The notes under the pieces are model-generated. The model had not been told where the DNA came from, made no database searches, and worked only from the letters and a program-made list of their open reading frames with translations. The translations under genes and the position numbers were made by a program. From positions 124,001 through 188,000 of the forward strand of contig JBLHVN010000001.1 in NCBI GenBank assembly GCA_047630275.1: a DNA stretch of 64,000 nucleotides. The letters are read 5' to 3'. The DNA comes from GCA-2720865 sp047630275. GTDB taxonomy: Bacteria > Bdellovibrionota > Bacteriovoracia > Bacteriovoracales > Bacteriovoracaceae. Within the stretch, counting starts at the first letter, position 1. Each line of letters opens with the position of its first letter. Positions 25,748 to 34,169 of the stretch are shown here, piece by piece.

Positions 25748-26815
25748 TTACCTAAGCAGCTCACCTTCTACTTCTTTAGCGCTATCAACTACGAGAAGAT
25801 TGTTTTTAGAAAGAAGATTAATAGTATCTTCAAGATTAAGAACTTCACCACCGGAGCTATATTCCTTATCAAGTACATTTGGTTGGTTGATAATGTCTCC
25901 ATTTAGCTCGGGTAGCATACTTTTGATGGCATAGTAATTGCCCCTTTTTACACAATGGTTCATCTCTTCTTCAGAAATAAGTATTTCGTGAATCTTTTCA
26001 CCAGGTCTTATACCTGTGATTTTTATTTCTATGTCTTTATCACCAACTAGTGCCTTTGCAATATTCTCAACAGTTGCAGAAGGGGCAATGGGAATAAAAG
26101 TCTCACCTTTTTCTGCATTTTCAATGGCAGCAAATACTGTGTCTACGGCTTCATTTAAGTTTAATAAAAACCGAGTCATGTGAGGCACAGTGACAGTCAC
26201 AGGCCCTCCAGCTTCAATTTGCTTGTGGAAAAGTGGAATGACCGATCCTCTAGAAGCCATAACATTTCCATATCTAACGCATATAAATCTAGTCTTTTGG
26301 TTCAAAATATTAGCTGAAGTAAAGATCCTTTCTTGAATGGCCTTAGTCATTCCCATAACATTTACTGGCTTAGAAGCCTTGTCCGTAGAAATACCTACGA
26401 CAGTCTCAACATTATAATTATGCTCTTGGATAGCCCTAACAATATTATGTGCGCCGATACAATTTGTTAGGACGCCTTGGTGAGGAAAGTACTCGCAACT
26501 TGGAACTTGCTTGAGAGCGGCTGCATTTATGACTATATCTGCATTATTTACGGCAGATACAACATCTTCATAACGGCGAACATCACCAATTCTAAACTCT
26601 AGGACGTTCATAAAGTTCTTATAGACTGCTGTATCTTGGCCTACGATTTCGCTCATATAAGAAACTCGCATATCATGTTGCTTTGCTTCATCGCGGGATA
26701 AGATAATAACTTTTTCAGGGACGCCCTTTTCTCCAGAGAGTAAACGGCGCACGAGGATTTTCCCCATTGATCCGGTACCACCAGTAACTAAGATTCTTTT
26801 TCCGCTAAATTCCAT
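25748..26815 (-). CDS. UDP-N-acetylhexosamine 4,6-dehydratase (PseB/CapE-like SDR)
   Basis: 355 residues. ILVTGGTGSMGKILVRRLL is the nucleotide-binding N-terminus of the soluble polysaccharide-biosynthesis dehydratases (PseB, CapE/WbjB). STDKASKPVNVMGMTKAIQE matches the active-site region, with Met where other SDRs have the catalytic Tyr. ITGIRPGEKIHEILIS is the conserved C-terminal motif. These enzymes make 4-keto-6-deoxy sugars, sometimes with 5-epimerisation, from UDP-GlcNAc, leading to FucNAc-, QuiNAc- or pseudaminic-type residues. No PseC-like partner is adjacent. Confidence 0.88.
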   Translation of the reverse strand: MEFSGKRILVTGGTGSMGKILVRRLLSGEKGVPEKVIILSRDEAKQHDMRVSYMSEIVGQDTAVYKNFMNVLEFRIGDVRRYEDVVSAVNNADIVINAAALKQVPSCEYFPHQGVLTNCIGAHNIVRAIQEHNYNVETVVGISTDKASKPVNVMGMTKAIQERIFTSANILNQKTRFICVRYGNVMASRGSVIPLFHKQIEAGGPVTVTVPHMTRFLLNLNEAVDTVFAAIENAEKGETFIPIAPSATVENIAKALVGDKDIEIKITGIRPGEKIHEILISEEEMNHCVKRGNYYAIKSMLPELNGDIINQPNVLDKEYSSGGEVLNLEDTINLLSKNNLLVVDSAKEVEGELLR

Positions 26816-27037
26816 GAGTCCCTCTCTAAATATTGTAATTAAGCCTCAAATTAGCAGAAAAGTTCCTGATAAGACAAAGTCTTGTACGTAAATTGTTTAG
26901 AATTCTTAATGTTTTTAAGACAATTATAGAGCTTGGCTAAAATTCTGGGTGGTTACGCGTTGCGTACCCTTTCTTTGCAGAACTAGAAGAAACTTTTAAT
27001 GGATTTAGCTACCTATTCTGGATAAATTGAATCTGTA
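26816..27037. promoter_or_regulatory. Divergent intergenic region with a minus-strand TATAAT and small dyads
   Basis: Between the dehydratase and the plus-strand GT-A gene. TATAAT is present on the minus strand at 26928-26923 without a clear -35. Near 26870-26880 an AAGAC-AAA-GTCTT hairpin would lie in the minus-strand leader. A short dyad, ACGC-GTT-GCGT, lies near 26955. These are weak observations. Confidence 0.25.
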
Positions 27038-27958
27038 ATGAGTATTTTAAAGAAATTAATAAGAGCTTTAGTAATCGAAAGTGGGGAAAACTTTAGAGTT
27101 CTCTTTAGCCTTCCAATACTTTGGCTTTTGAGAAATAGGCAAGAAGCTTCTATCGATGACTCTGCATCCGTTATTATCTTTTCCAAAGACAGGCCTCTTC
27201 AGCTTGAAGCCCTTTTGGACTCATATGAATGTTATTACGAAAATGGTGCTAAGCCTGTAATTATTTTCAATGCTTGTAATGAAGAGTATCAATCTGCTTA
27301 TGAGGATCTTTTTAGGCGGCATAGTTCTAAGATTCAGGCGACCTTTGATGACACTAAAGGGTTTAAAGATTGTTTATTAGATGCTTTGAATAACTTGGAA
27401 AGTAATCGTATCTTCTTTTTAGTTGACGATATTATTTTTAAAAAGAAATTTGACCCAAAACCTTTTTTAAAACTAGGAAAGGAGTTTATACCCTCTTTAA
27501 GAATGGGGCTCCACTTAACTAAATGCTACACTCAAAGAAAATCACAAGCCCTGCCTGTCTATAACCTTAAAGATGACTTTGTTATATGGAATTATTCAAA
27601 TGGGGAATGTGACTGGGCTTACCCTCTTTCCGTCGATGGCCATTTCTTTTTTACAGAAGAAATAAGGTTCATGACAAAAATTTTGAATTTTAAGGCCCCT
27701 AATAGTTATGAGGCTAAATTGCAAAAGTTTCGGTATCTCTATAAGAGGCTCAAGGGAGTCTGTGGACAAGAGTCATTTATTTTTAATATCCCTTGTAATA
27801 AAGTTCAGTTGGAGAATGAAAATCATGCTGGGGATTTTCATCAAGACGACTTGCTTAAATTGTTCAAGACTAAAAAAATCGATTTTCAGAATTTTCATGG
27901 ACTTGAAAATGAAAGCTGTCACCAAGAAGTCCCTTTATTATTTAAAAATAGAAACTAA
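27038..27958 (+). CDS. GT-A-fold glycosyltransferase-like protein, unclassified
   Basis: 306 residues. ASVIIFSKDRPLQLEALLDS has the start of a GT2-type Rossmann domain, and RIFFLVDDIIF supplies the acidic nucleotide/metal site. FNACNEEYQSAYEDLF and a C-terminal VQLENENHAGDFHQ follow. The protein is shorter than standard GT2 enzymes in the acceptor half. I call it a probable glycosyltransferase of unknown specificity. It is a lone plus-strand gene, convergent with a GT2 gene five bases away. Confidence 0.6.
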   Translation: MSILKKLIRALVIESGENFRVLFSLPILWLLRNRQEASIDDSASVIIFSKDRPLQLEALLDSYECYYENGAKPVIIFNACNEEYQSAYEDLFRRHSSKIQATFDDTKGFKDCLLDALNNLESNRIFFLVDDIIFKKKFDPKPFLKLGKEFIPSLRMGLHLTKCYTQRKSQALPVYNLKDDFVIWNYSNGECDWAYPLSVDGHFFFTEEIRFMTKILNFKAPNSYEAKLQKFRYLYKRLKGVCGQESFIFNIPCNKVQLENENHAGDFHQDDLLKLFKTKKIDFQNFHGLENESCHQEVPLLFKNRN

Positions 27959-27963
27959 AAGCT

Positions 27964-28938
27964 TTATTTTTGAAATCCAGTTCTTAGCAAAGCCTTCCCT
28001 CGGACAATTGTTTTAATACCTATGAGATTGCCTAAGAACTTCCTAAGCCTGTGGCTACCTGGAGATAGAATACCTAAAGTTAGGTTATTAATTGAAATAC
28101 CAATCAGTGACCAAAACACAAAAAATTTAGAGAAGTTCATCTTATTAGAAAAGTACCACCACGATGTAACCTGCCATGTTCCGAGAATTTTAAGTTTTTC
28201 CTTCGGAGTAGGATGATGATAGTGAAAGCATCTAGCTTCCCCGCAAGTTGCAAGCGAGTACTTTCTAGAAACGCGATATGAAAAATCGACGTCTTCCATG
28301 TAACCAGTTCCGCTAAACCATTCATCGAACTTAAATTCATTAAAAACCTTTCTCTTCCAAAATGTGACTCCACCACTTAACCATTCAACTTCGACAGTTT
28401 TATTGATATCTCTATACATAGTAGGGCAACCACTTAAAGTGAATGTTCCACCCTTTGGAGAATCTAGGAGAAAGAGACCTCGAATGAGGTTGAACTTAGG
28501 GTAAGGAGAGTTGTTGATGATCATGGCCATACCGACAAGCTCATTTGAGAAAGAATCTTTTTCAGTGTTCTTCATAACCATTTCAAGCGAGTTTGGCTCA
28601 AGTACTAGGTCGTCATCGAGAAATCCCACCCAATCACAATCCTCTGGAAGCCTTGATATCCCTACATTTCTTTGCTTAGGAAGTGAGGGAGGTCTCACTT
28701 GTACGTAATCTATATTTAAATCTAGAAATGGCTCTAAAACATGCTCGATGGGCTCATCCGAGCCATCTACAACAATGATCAAGCTAGGTAGTATAGTCTG
28801 TGCTTTCAGAGAGGTTAGAAGACTAACCATGTCCTTTGGGCGGTCTTTGGTGCAAATGATAATAACAGGATTCTTTTTCTCTGTGTGAGAGCCTGATTTC
28901 ATGGGCCTTGAGGAATTAGTAGTCGAATTGGTGTTCAT
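27964..28938 (-). CDS. Family 2 glycosyltransferase
   Basis: 324 residues. PVIIICTKDRPKDMVSLLTSL and LIIVVDGSDEP form the first Rossmann strands. CDWVGFLDDDLVLEPN is the DxD metal site, and WLSGGVTFWKRKVFNEF and GYMEDVDFSYRVSRK give the acceptor-side catalytic base region. C-terminal hydrophobic residues suggest a membrane-associated tail. Cytoplasmic transfer of one sugar to a lipid-linked glycan is expected. It is transcribed divergently from the long plus-strand block. Confidence 0.87.
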   Translation of the reverse strand: MNTNSTTNSSRPMKSGSHTEKKNPVIIICTKDRPKDMVSLLTSLKAQTILPSLIIVVDGSDEPIEHVLEPFLDLNIDYVQVRPPSLPKQRNVGISRLPEDCDWVGFLDDDLVLEPNSLEMVMKNTEKDSFSNELVGMAMIINNSPYPKFNLIRGLFLLDSPKGGTFTLSGCPTMYRDINKTVEVEWLSGGVTFWKRKVFNEFKFDEWFSGTGYMEDVDFSYRVSRKYSLATCGEARCFHYHHPTPKEKLKILGTWQVTSWWYFSNKMNFSKFFVFWSLIGISINNLTLGILSPGSHRLRKFLGNLIGIKTIVRGKALLRTGFQK

Positions 28939-29148
28939 TTTGCACCTTTGTCTGAAAAGATCAAATCTAACTTACAGGTTGAGCTGCCAACAAGTTGAAG
29001 TATGTAGTTATCAAGTTTGATAGTAGTTGTTACTCTCATTTCACGACCTGTTTAATAAATTGTTAGAATGTGGAATAATCCCTTAGTATAGGCTAATAAT
29101 CAAGAATCAAGGCATACAAGGTTTTGTCTTAATATATAGAGGTCATTT
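28939..29148. promoter_or_regulatory. Divergent intergenic region before the main plus-strand block
   Basis: About 210 bases, AT-rich. It should hold promoters for the minus-strand GT2 and for the long plus-strand block. I searched for an ops/JUMPstart element and saw none, and no convincing -35/-10 pair. Confidence 0.25.
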
Positions 29149-30027
29149 TTGGGCAGTGAGCCAGTCGTTTCTGTAATTATACCAACTTATAACAGACTTG
29201 AAAGTTTGAAGGCGGCAGTTGAGTCTGTCCTTAACCAAACCTTTGGGAATTTTGAATTAATTATTGCTGATGATGGCTCAACTGATGAAACTAAAAAATA
29301 CGCTCAGGAAATTAAAGATAGAAGGGTACTTTATTTATATAAGGAAAATGAGGGACTTCCTAGCTTAGCTAGAAACTTTGCTGCTAGCAGGGCAAATGGT
29401 ACTTACCTTGCTTTTTTAGATAGTGACGACACCTGGAGACCTGAAAAATTGGCTCTGCAGGTGGAGCTTATGGAAAAAAGACCAGAAATTATTTTTTGTT
29501 ATAGTCAGGGTGAGGGCGATAAAGCTGGTAAAAAGATAAAGGTAAGTGGGGTCTCTCCATTTAAAAACGGCAGGGTCTTTAATTCACTTTTATTTCGAAA
29601 TTTTATTATTACTTCAAGCGTTGTGTTAAGACGTTCTGCTTTTTTAGAGATAGGTGGCTTCTCTGAAGATCGACAATTGGTAATCGCTGAAGACTTGAAG
29701 CTGTGGTTGTCTTTAGCAAAAAAAGGGCGCGGTTTTTATTTTTCAGAACCTTTGGTTCAATATCATATTTCAAACACATCAGTGTCTAGTGATGTAACCA
29801 AAAAATTTAATTGTCTCTATGAGGTAATTACTAGCGAAATGGAGCGGAACAATTCGAGTTTTCTCCTTAAGCTCATTGTCTTGAAAACCTTTTGGTTGCG
29901 ATGGTTTTTACAAGTAGGAAGCCATAGTGAGAAACTAAAGGAAGCATTGGCTTCAGCAAAAGAAAAAAATGCGGGAATCTTAATATTGTCTTTGTATCGA
30001 ATGGTGTTATGGATACTAAAAAAATAA
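29149..30027 (+). CDS. Family 2 glycosyltransferase (TTG start)
   Basis: 292 residues from a TTG at 29149 with GAGG upstream; there is no better ATG before the VSVIIPTYNRLESL motif. LIIADDGSTDET and YLAFLDSDDTWRPEKL supply the donor and DxD sites, and VIAEDLKLWLSLAKKG the ED catalytic-base motif. A standard GT2 transferase acting in the cytoplasm. It overlaps the following GT4 gene by 19 bases and opens the block of assembly genes. Confidence 0.88.
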   Translation: MGSEPVVSVIIPTYNRLESLKAAVESVLNQTFGNFELIIADDGSTDETKKYAQEIKDRRVLYLYKENEGLPSLARNFAASRANGTYLAFLDSDDTWRPEKLALQVELMEKRPEIIFCYSQGEGDKAGKKIKVSGVSPFKNGRVFNSLLFRNFIITSSVVLRRSAFLEIGGFSEDRQLVIAEDLKLWLSLAKKGRGFYFSEPLVQYHISNTSVSSDVTKKFNCLYEVITSEMERNNSSFLLKLIVLKTFWLRWFLQVGSHSEKLKEALASAKEKNAGILILSLYRMVLWILKK

Positions 30028-31169
30028 AAATTGCAAGAGTCGCTACCGTGCCAATTTCGCTGATGGGTAGTCGAAATGTACTGAGCTATATTTCTAAAGA
30101 ATTCGATCTTCAAGTCGTCTGCTCAGAAGGCGAGGCGTTTGAAGAAGTTCAGTCATATTTAAATAATCCTATAAAGAAAATACAGATTAAAAGAGAGATC
30201 TCACCATGTAGTGATTTAATATCAACGTGGCGGTTAATTAAATATTTTCGTAGAAGAAAAATTGATATAAGTCATTCGAACACTCCCAAAGCTGGCGTTA
30301 TCTGTGCCATCGCAGCTTTTTTAGTAAGAGTTCCTGTGAGATGTCATACTTTTACAGGGCAAAGGTGGGCAACATTATCTGGATTTAAACGTTTGCTTTT
30401 AATGACCTGCGATAGGTTAATTTGTAAGTTAAATACACATGTTTATGCCGATAGCGAATCCCAAATTAAATTTCTTAGTCAAAATAAAATCCCTGGAAAG
30501 AAGTCGTTGATATGCCTAGGACAGGGAGGTTTTGCTGGTGTTGATCTAGAAAGATATAGTAAAACGAGGTTAAAAAAAGATACTTTGCCTAGGATATTAG
30601 AACCTATTGCTGGTAAGTTTATAATCTCATTTGTAGGTAGGATTGTTAAAGAAAAGGGAATTGAAGAACTCTTGAGAAGTTTTTCTCGTTTAAAAGAAAG
30701 AGGGCTAAATATAGGACTACTTCTGATTGGCTCCTTTGAAGAGGAGTTAGATCCTATATCTAATGAGTGTAAAGAGGTTATTCAAAAATATGAAGAAATC
30801 GTACACGCAGGATATCTAAGTTATCCGGAAGAGCTTTTAGCCTATTCAAGTGTCTTATGCTTACCCTCTTACAGAGAAGGGTTTCCAATGGTCGTCTTGG
30901 AAGCTGCTTCCTTGGGGATACCTTCCATCGTTTCTGAAATACCAGGAAATATTGATACTGTTGTAAATAATGAAACTGGACTGTGGTTTGAGTTGGGTAA
31001 TGATAAGAATATTGATAGTGCAATTGAAAAGCTATATTTAAACCCTAATCTATGCGAGAGCTTTGGAGCTAAAGCTCGTGAAAGGGTAGTCGATCATTTT
31101 ACAGACTTAGCGCTCCAAAAAGAATTTTCTGAAGAATATATTAGGATCTTTAAAAATAGAAGAAGTTAA
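30009..31169 (+). CDS. Family 4 glycosyltransferase
   Basis: 386 residues. The C-terminal GT-B domain shows ISFVGRIVKEKGIEELLRS, CLPSYREGFPMVVLEAASLG (the E-x7-E retaining motif) and SEIPGNIDTVVNNETGLWFE. The N-terminal half has VCAIAAFLVRVPVRCHTF, where WbpH/WcaC-like proteins bind acceptors. A retaining transferase, often used early in O-unit assembly when it lies next to the initiating enzyme, as here. Confidence 0.88.
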   Translation: MDTKKIKIARVATVPISLMGSRNVLSYISKEFDLQVVCSEGEAFEEVQSYLNNPIKKIQIKREISPCSDLISTWRLIKYFRRRKIDISHSNTPKAGVICAIAAFLVRVPVRCHTFTGQRWATLSGFKRLLLMTCDRLICKLNTHVYADSESQIKFLSQNKIPGKKSLICLGQGGFAGVDLERYSKTRLKKDTLPRILEPIAGKFIISFVGRIVKEKGIEELLRSFSRLKERGLNIGLLLIGSFEEELDPISNECKEVIQKYEEIVHAGYLSYPEELLAYSSVLCLPSYREGFPMVVLEAASLGIPSIVSEIPGNIDTVVNNETGLWFELGNDKNIDSAIEKLYLNPNLCESFGAKARERVVDHFTDLALQKEFSEEYIRIFKNRRS

Positions 31170-31222
31170 AACTTTCTAAGATGCTATAATAGTAGATAAG
31201 TTTTTATTAACCCTAGGATTTT

Positions 31223-31789
31223 GTGAGCGTAAAAAGATTGTTTGATATTCTATTTTGTATTGTGGGATTGCTGCTATTTTTAATCCCCTTGATATTAATT
31301 TCGATTGTTATAAAATTAACAAGCAAAGGGCCAGCTTTATTCTGGTCTGATAGGGTTGGTAGAAACTCTGTTATCTTTAAAATGCCCAAGTTTAGAACTA
31401 TGTATCTAGGCTCTCCCAATGTTGCGACTCATCTTTTAAAAGACTCCAATAAATTGATCACTCCAGTTGGGTCCTTCCTGAGAAAAACAAGCCTAGATGA
31501 GCTACCTCAACTTTGGTCAATATTAAAAGGACAAATGAGTGTTGTTGGCCCAAGACCTGCACTTTTTAATCAATATGACCTTATTGAATTAAGAAAAGAG
31601 AAGGGAGTCGACCAGCTCTCTCCTGGCCTTACAGGTTGGGCGCAAATCAATGGAAGAGATGAAATTCCAAACATTGAGAAGGTGGAGTTGGATCTGTATT
31701 ATTTAGAGAACAACAGTTTTCTTTTTGATCTAAAAGTAGTTTTTCTAACTTTTTTTAAGGTTATGAAAAGAGATGGAGTGGTTCATTAG
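31223..31789 (+). CDS. Initiating phosphoglycosyltransferase, PglC/WcaJ small form
   Basis: 188 residues, GTG start preceded by AGGA. One N-terminal re-entrant hydrophobic segment (RLFDILFCIVGLLLFLIPL), then ALFWSDRVGRN, FKMPKFRTM, and the catalytic Asp-Glu dyad in KTSLDELPQLW with VVGPRPALFNQ. LSPGLTGWAQINGRD is the family C-terminal signature. This monotopic membrane enzyme transfers a sugar-1-phosphate to undecaprenyl phosphate and starts each repeat unit. No N-terminal CoA-binding domain is present, unlike full WcaJ. It is the only initiating enzyme I recognise in the window. Confidence 0.92.
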   Translation: MSVKRLFDILFCIVGLLLFLIPLILISIVIKLTSKGPALFWSDRVGRNSVIFKMPKFRTMYLGSPNVATHLLKDSNKLITPVGSFLRKTSLDELPQLWSILKGQMSVVGPRPALFNQYDLIELRKEKGVDQLSPGLTGWAQINGRDEIPNIEKVELDLYYLENNSFLFDLKVVFLTFFKVMKRDGVVH

Positions 31790-32014
31790 ATTTTAGTAAA
31801 TATAAAAAAGACTTGCACTGTTTACCCACTTGATGACTATGTGCACAGCTAATTCTCAAGATTTTTCTGTTTTACATCTTCACAGTTTAGCGTCCTGAAG
31901 TATAAAATTGACCAACTTAAAGTGATGTAACTTGGACCCTTGATGTTTCATTGCGTTGTTCTCAGATAGTCCCTAGTAAGCTAGTTTTAGGCACAATTTT
32001 GAAAAGGTTTTCTT
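31790..32014. promoter_or_regulatory. 225-base intergenic region before gmd
   Basis: AT-rich spacer between the phosphoglycosyltransferase and the GDP-mannose dehydratase. It could carry a promoter for the gmd-fcl pair; I see no convincing consensus boxes or terminator stem. Confidence 0.2.
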
Positions 32015-33127
32015 ATGAAAAAAGCAATTATAACAGGTGTGACGGGACAAGATGGGGCTTATCTATCAGAACTACTTCTCTCAAAAGGATATGAAGTTCA
32101 TGGAATAAAGCGGAGAAGTTCTCTCTTTAATACAGGGAGAGTTGATCATTTATATCAAGACCCACACCTAGAAAGTAGAAACTTCGTCCTTCATTATGGA
32201 GACTTAACTGACTCAACCAATCTCATCAGAATTATTCAAGAAGTTCAGCCAGATGAGATTTATAATCTAGGGGCTATGAGCCATGTAAAGGTTTCTTTTG
32301 ATTGTCCAGAGTATTGTGCTGATGTAGATGCAATGGGACCTCTTCGTATTTTAGAAGCCGTTAGAATCTTAGGTTTAGAAAAGAAGACAAAAGTTTACCA
32401 AGCGTCTACCTCTGAACTTTATGGACTTGTCCAACAAACTCCTCAAAGTGAGAACACTCCTTTTTACCCGAGATCGCCATATGGTGTAGCTAAGCTTTAT
32501 GCCTATTGGATTACTGTTAATTACCGCGAAGCTTATGGAATGTTTGCTTGTAACGGAATCCTTTTTAATCACGAGTCTCCTCTGAGGGGAGAAACATTTG
32601 TATCTAGAAAAATAACTAGGGCAGTCTCTCGGATTGCCTTGGGGCTACAAAAGGAATTGTTTCTTGGGAATGTTGATTCAAAGCGAGATTGGGGACACGC
32701 TAAGGATTATGTCGAGGCAATGTATATGGTTTTACAGCATGATAAACCTGATGATTTTGTTATAGCAACAGGTGTGACTACTACCGTAAGAGACTTTGTT
32801 ATCAAATCCTTCGCTTATGTAGGTGTAGAAATTGAGTTTTCTGGGTCTGGTATTGAAGAAGTTGCCAAAGTCGTCAAATGCACAAAACCAGAGTTTCAAA
32901 TTGATGTAGGCCAAGTGGTAATGAAAGTAGATCCAAAATACTTTCGACCAACAGAGGTCGAATTGCTTCTAGGGGATCCTTCCAAAGCAAAAAAAGTGCT
33001 AGGTTGGGAGCCAAAATATGACCTTCAGGGACTCATCGAGGATATGATGAAGTCTGATTTAGCACTTTTTAAAAGAGATAAATTCTTAAAAGAGGGTGGA
33101 CACAAAGTTCTAAATTATCATGAATAA
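32015..33127 (+). CDS. gmd: GDP-mannose 4,6-dehydratase
   Basis: 370 residues, close to the usual 372. GVTGQDGAYLSELLLSKGY and VHGIKRRSSLFNTGR are diagnostic for GMD. YQASTSELYGLVQ has the catalytic Thr and Glu, and YPRSPYGVAKLYAYW has the Tyr-Lys pair. It converts GDP-mannose to GDP-4-keto-6-deoxymannose in the cytoplasm, the first committed step to GDP-fucose, rhamnose or perosamine. The eight-base overlap with the next gene (GDP-fucose synthase) fixes the product as GDP-L-fucose. One region (about 160-230) reads slightly unlike E. coli Gmd, but the fold is intact. Confidence 0.95.
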   Translation: MKKAIITGVTGQDGAYLSELLLSKGYEVHGIKRRSSLFNTGRVDHLYQDPHLESRNFVLHYGDLTDSTNLIRIIQEVQPDEIYNLGAMSHVKVSFDCPEYCADVDAMGPLRILEAVRILGLEKKTKVYQASTSELYGLVQQTPQSENTPFYPRSPYGVAKLYAYWITVNYREAYGMFACNGILFNHESPLRGETFVSRKITRAVSRIALGLQKELFLGNVDSKRDWGHAKDYVEAMYMVLQHDKPDDFVIATGVTTTVRDFVIKSFAYVGVEIEFSGSGIEEVAKVVKCTKPEFQIDVGQVVMKVDPKYFRPTEVELLLGDPSKAKKVLGWEPKYDLQGLIEDMMKSDLALFKRDKFLKEGGHKVLNYHE

Positions 33128-34061
33128 AGATTCAAAAATTTTAATTCTTGGAAGCGGAGGACTTGTTGGGTCAAGTTTAGTTAAGGTTTTCAAGAAAAAC
33201 GGTTTCGAAAACTTACTTACCCCAGTTAGAAGTGAGTTAAATCTCCTAAATCAATCTGAAGTTGATTTATATTTCAAAACCAATTTACCAGAAATTATTA
33301 TAAACGCAGCTGCAAAAGTCGGTGGGATTCATGCTAATAAAACCTATCAAGCAGATTTTATCTTTGAAAATATTTCCATACAAAACAATCTATTTAAAGC
33401 TAGTTTTGAAAATAAAGTAGATACTTTTTTATTTTTAGGCAGTTCTTGTATCTACCCTAGAGAGTGCCCTCAACCAATTAAAGAAGAATATCTACTTACA
33501 GGACCACTTGAGCCTACGAATGAACCTTACGCCATTGCTAAAATTTCTGGCCTTAAGACCGCTGAATATTTTAACAAACAATATGGTTTGAATTACTTTT
33601 CCGTCATGCCAACGAATCTGTACGGAGAGAATGATAATTTCCATCCTGAAAATTCACACGTGATTCCAGGTTTAATTTCTCGGATGCAAAAAGCTATTGA
33701 TGAAGGGGAAGTTCTTTTTAAAGCATGGGGAACCGGTGCTCCTAAGCGAGAGTTTTTATATGTCGATGACCTTAGCGAAGCTTGCTTGTTCCTTTTAATG
33801 AGAGGAAAGCTTGATGTTGATTGGATTAATGTTGGAACCGGTTCAGATATTTCTATTAAAGAGCTGGTTGAATTGATTGCTGAGATTATGGAATACAAGG
33901 GAGAGATTGTTTTCGATACTGAGCAGCCAGATGGAACACCAAGAAAGGTATTAAATGTTGAGAAAATGAACTCTCTCGGATGGTCGGCCAAAGTCGGCTT
34001 GAGGGAAGGATTGGTTAGAGCTGTAAAGTACTTTAGAAATGCAGGTAATTACAGAAAATAG
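33120..34061 (+). CDS. fcl: GDP-L-fucose synthase
   Basis: 313 residues. ILGSGGLVGSSLVKVF is the NADPH-binding start. LFLGSSCIYPRECPQPIKE contains the catalytic Ser and the Cys of this family, and EPYAIAKISGLK the Tyr-Lys pair. MPTNLYGENDNFHPENSHV is diagnostic for GDP-fucose synthase (WcaG/Fcl). The enzyme epimerises at C3 and C5 and reduces the keto group of the Gmd product. With gmd it forms a two-gene module in one operon. Confidence 0.94.
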   Translation: MNKDSKILILGSGGLVGSSLVKVFKKNGFENLLTPVRSELNLLNQSEVDLYFKTNLPEIIINAAAKVGGIHANKTYQADFIFENISIQNNLFKASFENKVDTFLFLGSSCIYPRECPQPIKEEYLLTGPLEPTNEPYAIAKISGLKTAEYFNKQYGLNYFSVMPTNLYGENDNFHPENSHVIPGLISRMQKAIDEGEVLFKAWGTGAPKREFLYVDDLSEACLFLLMRGKLDVDWINVGTGSDISIKELVELIAEIMEYKGEIVFDTEQPDGTPRKVLNVEKMNSLGWSAKVGLREGLVRAVKYFRNAGNYRK

Positions 34062-34082
34062 GCGCCGCGTCAATCGCGCCGC
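34062..34082 (+). terminator. GC-rich hairpin after fcl
   Basis: Immediately after the fcl stop codon, seven G-C pairs form around a 5-base loop (4 bp, one mismatch, 3 bp). This stands out in AT-rich DNA. It is followed by TTCGATTATAT rather than a clean T run, so a terminator or RNA-stability element is possible but unproven. Confidence 0.35.
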
Positions 34083-34169
34083 TTCGATTATATAAAAATT
34101 GGCTCTTTACCTGCATTTTTTTGATGATTCGTGTAGAATATTCCGATCGAATAGCTTCTTGGAGTGAAG

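Noticed and set aside
28939..29148. Looked for an ops/JUMPstart antitermination element before the long plus-strand block
   Set aside because: No GGCGGTAGC-type element was found here or in the other large gaps.
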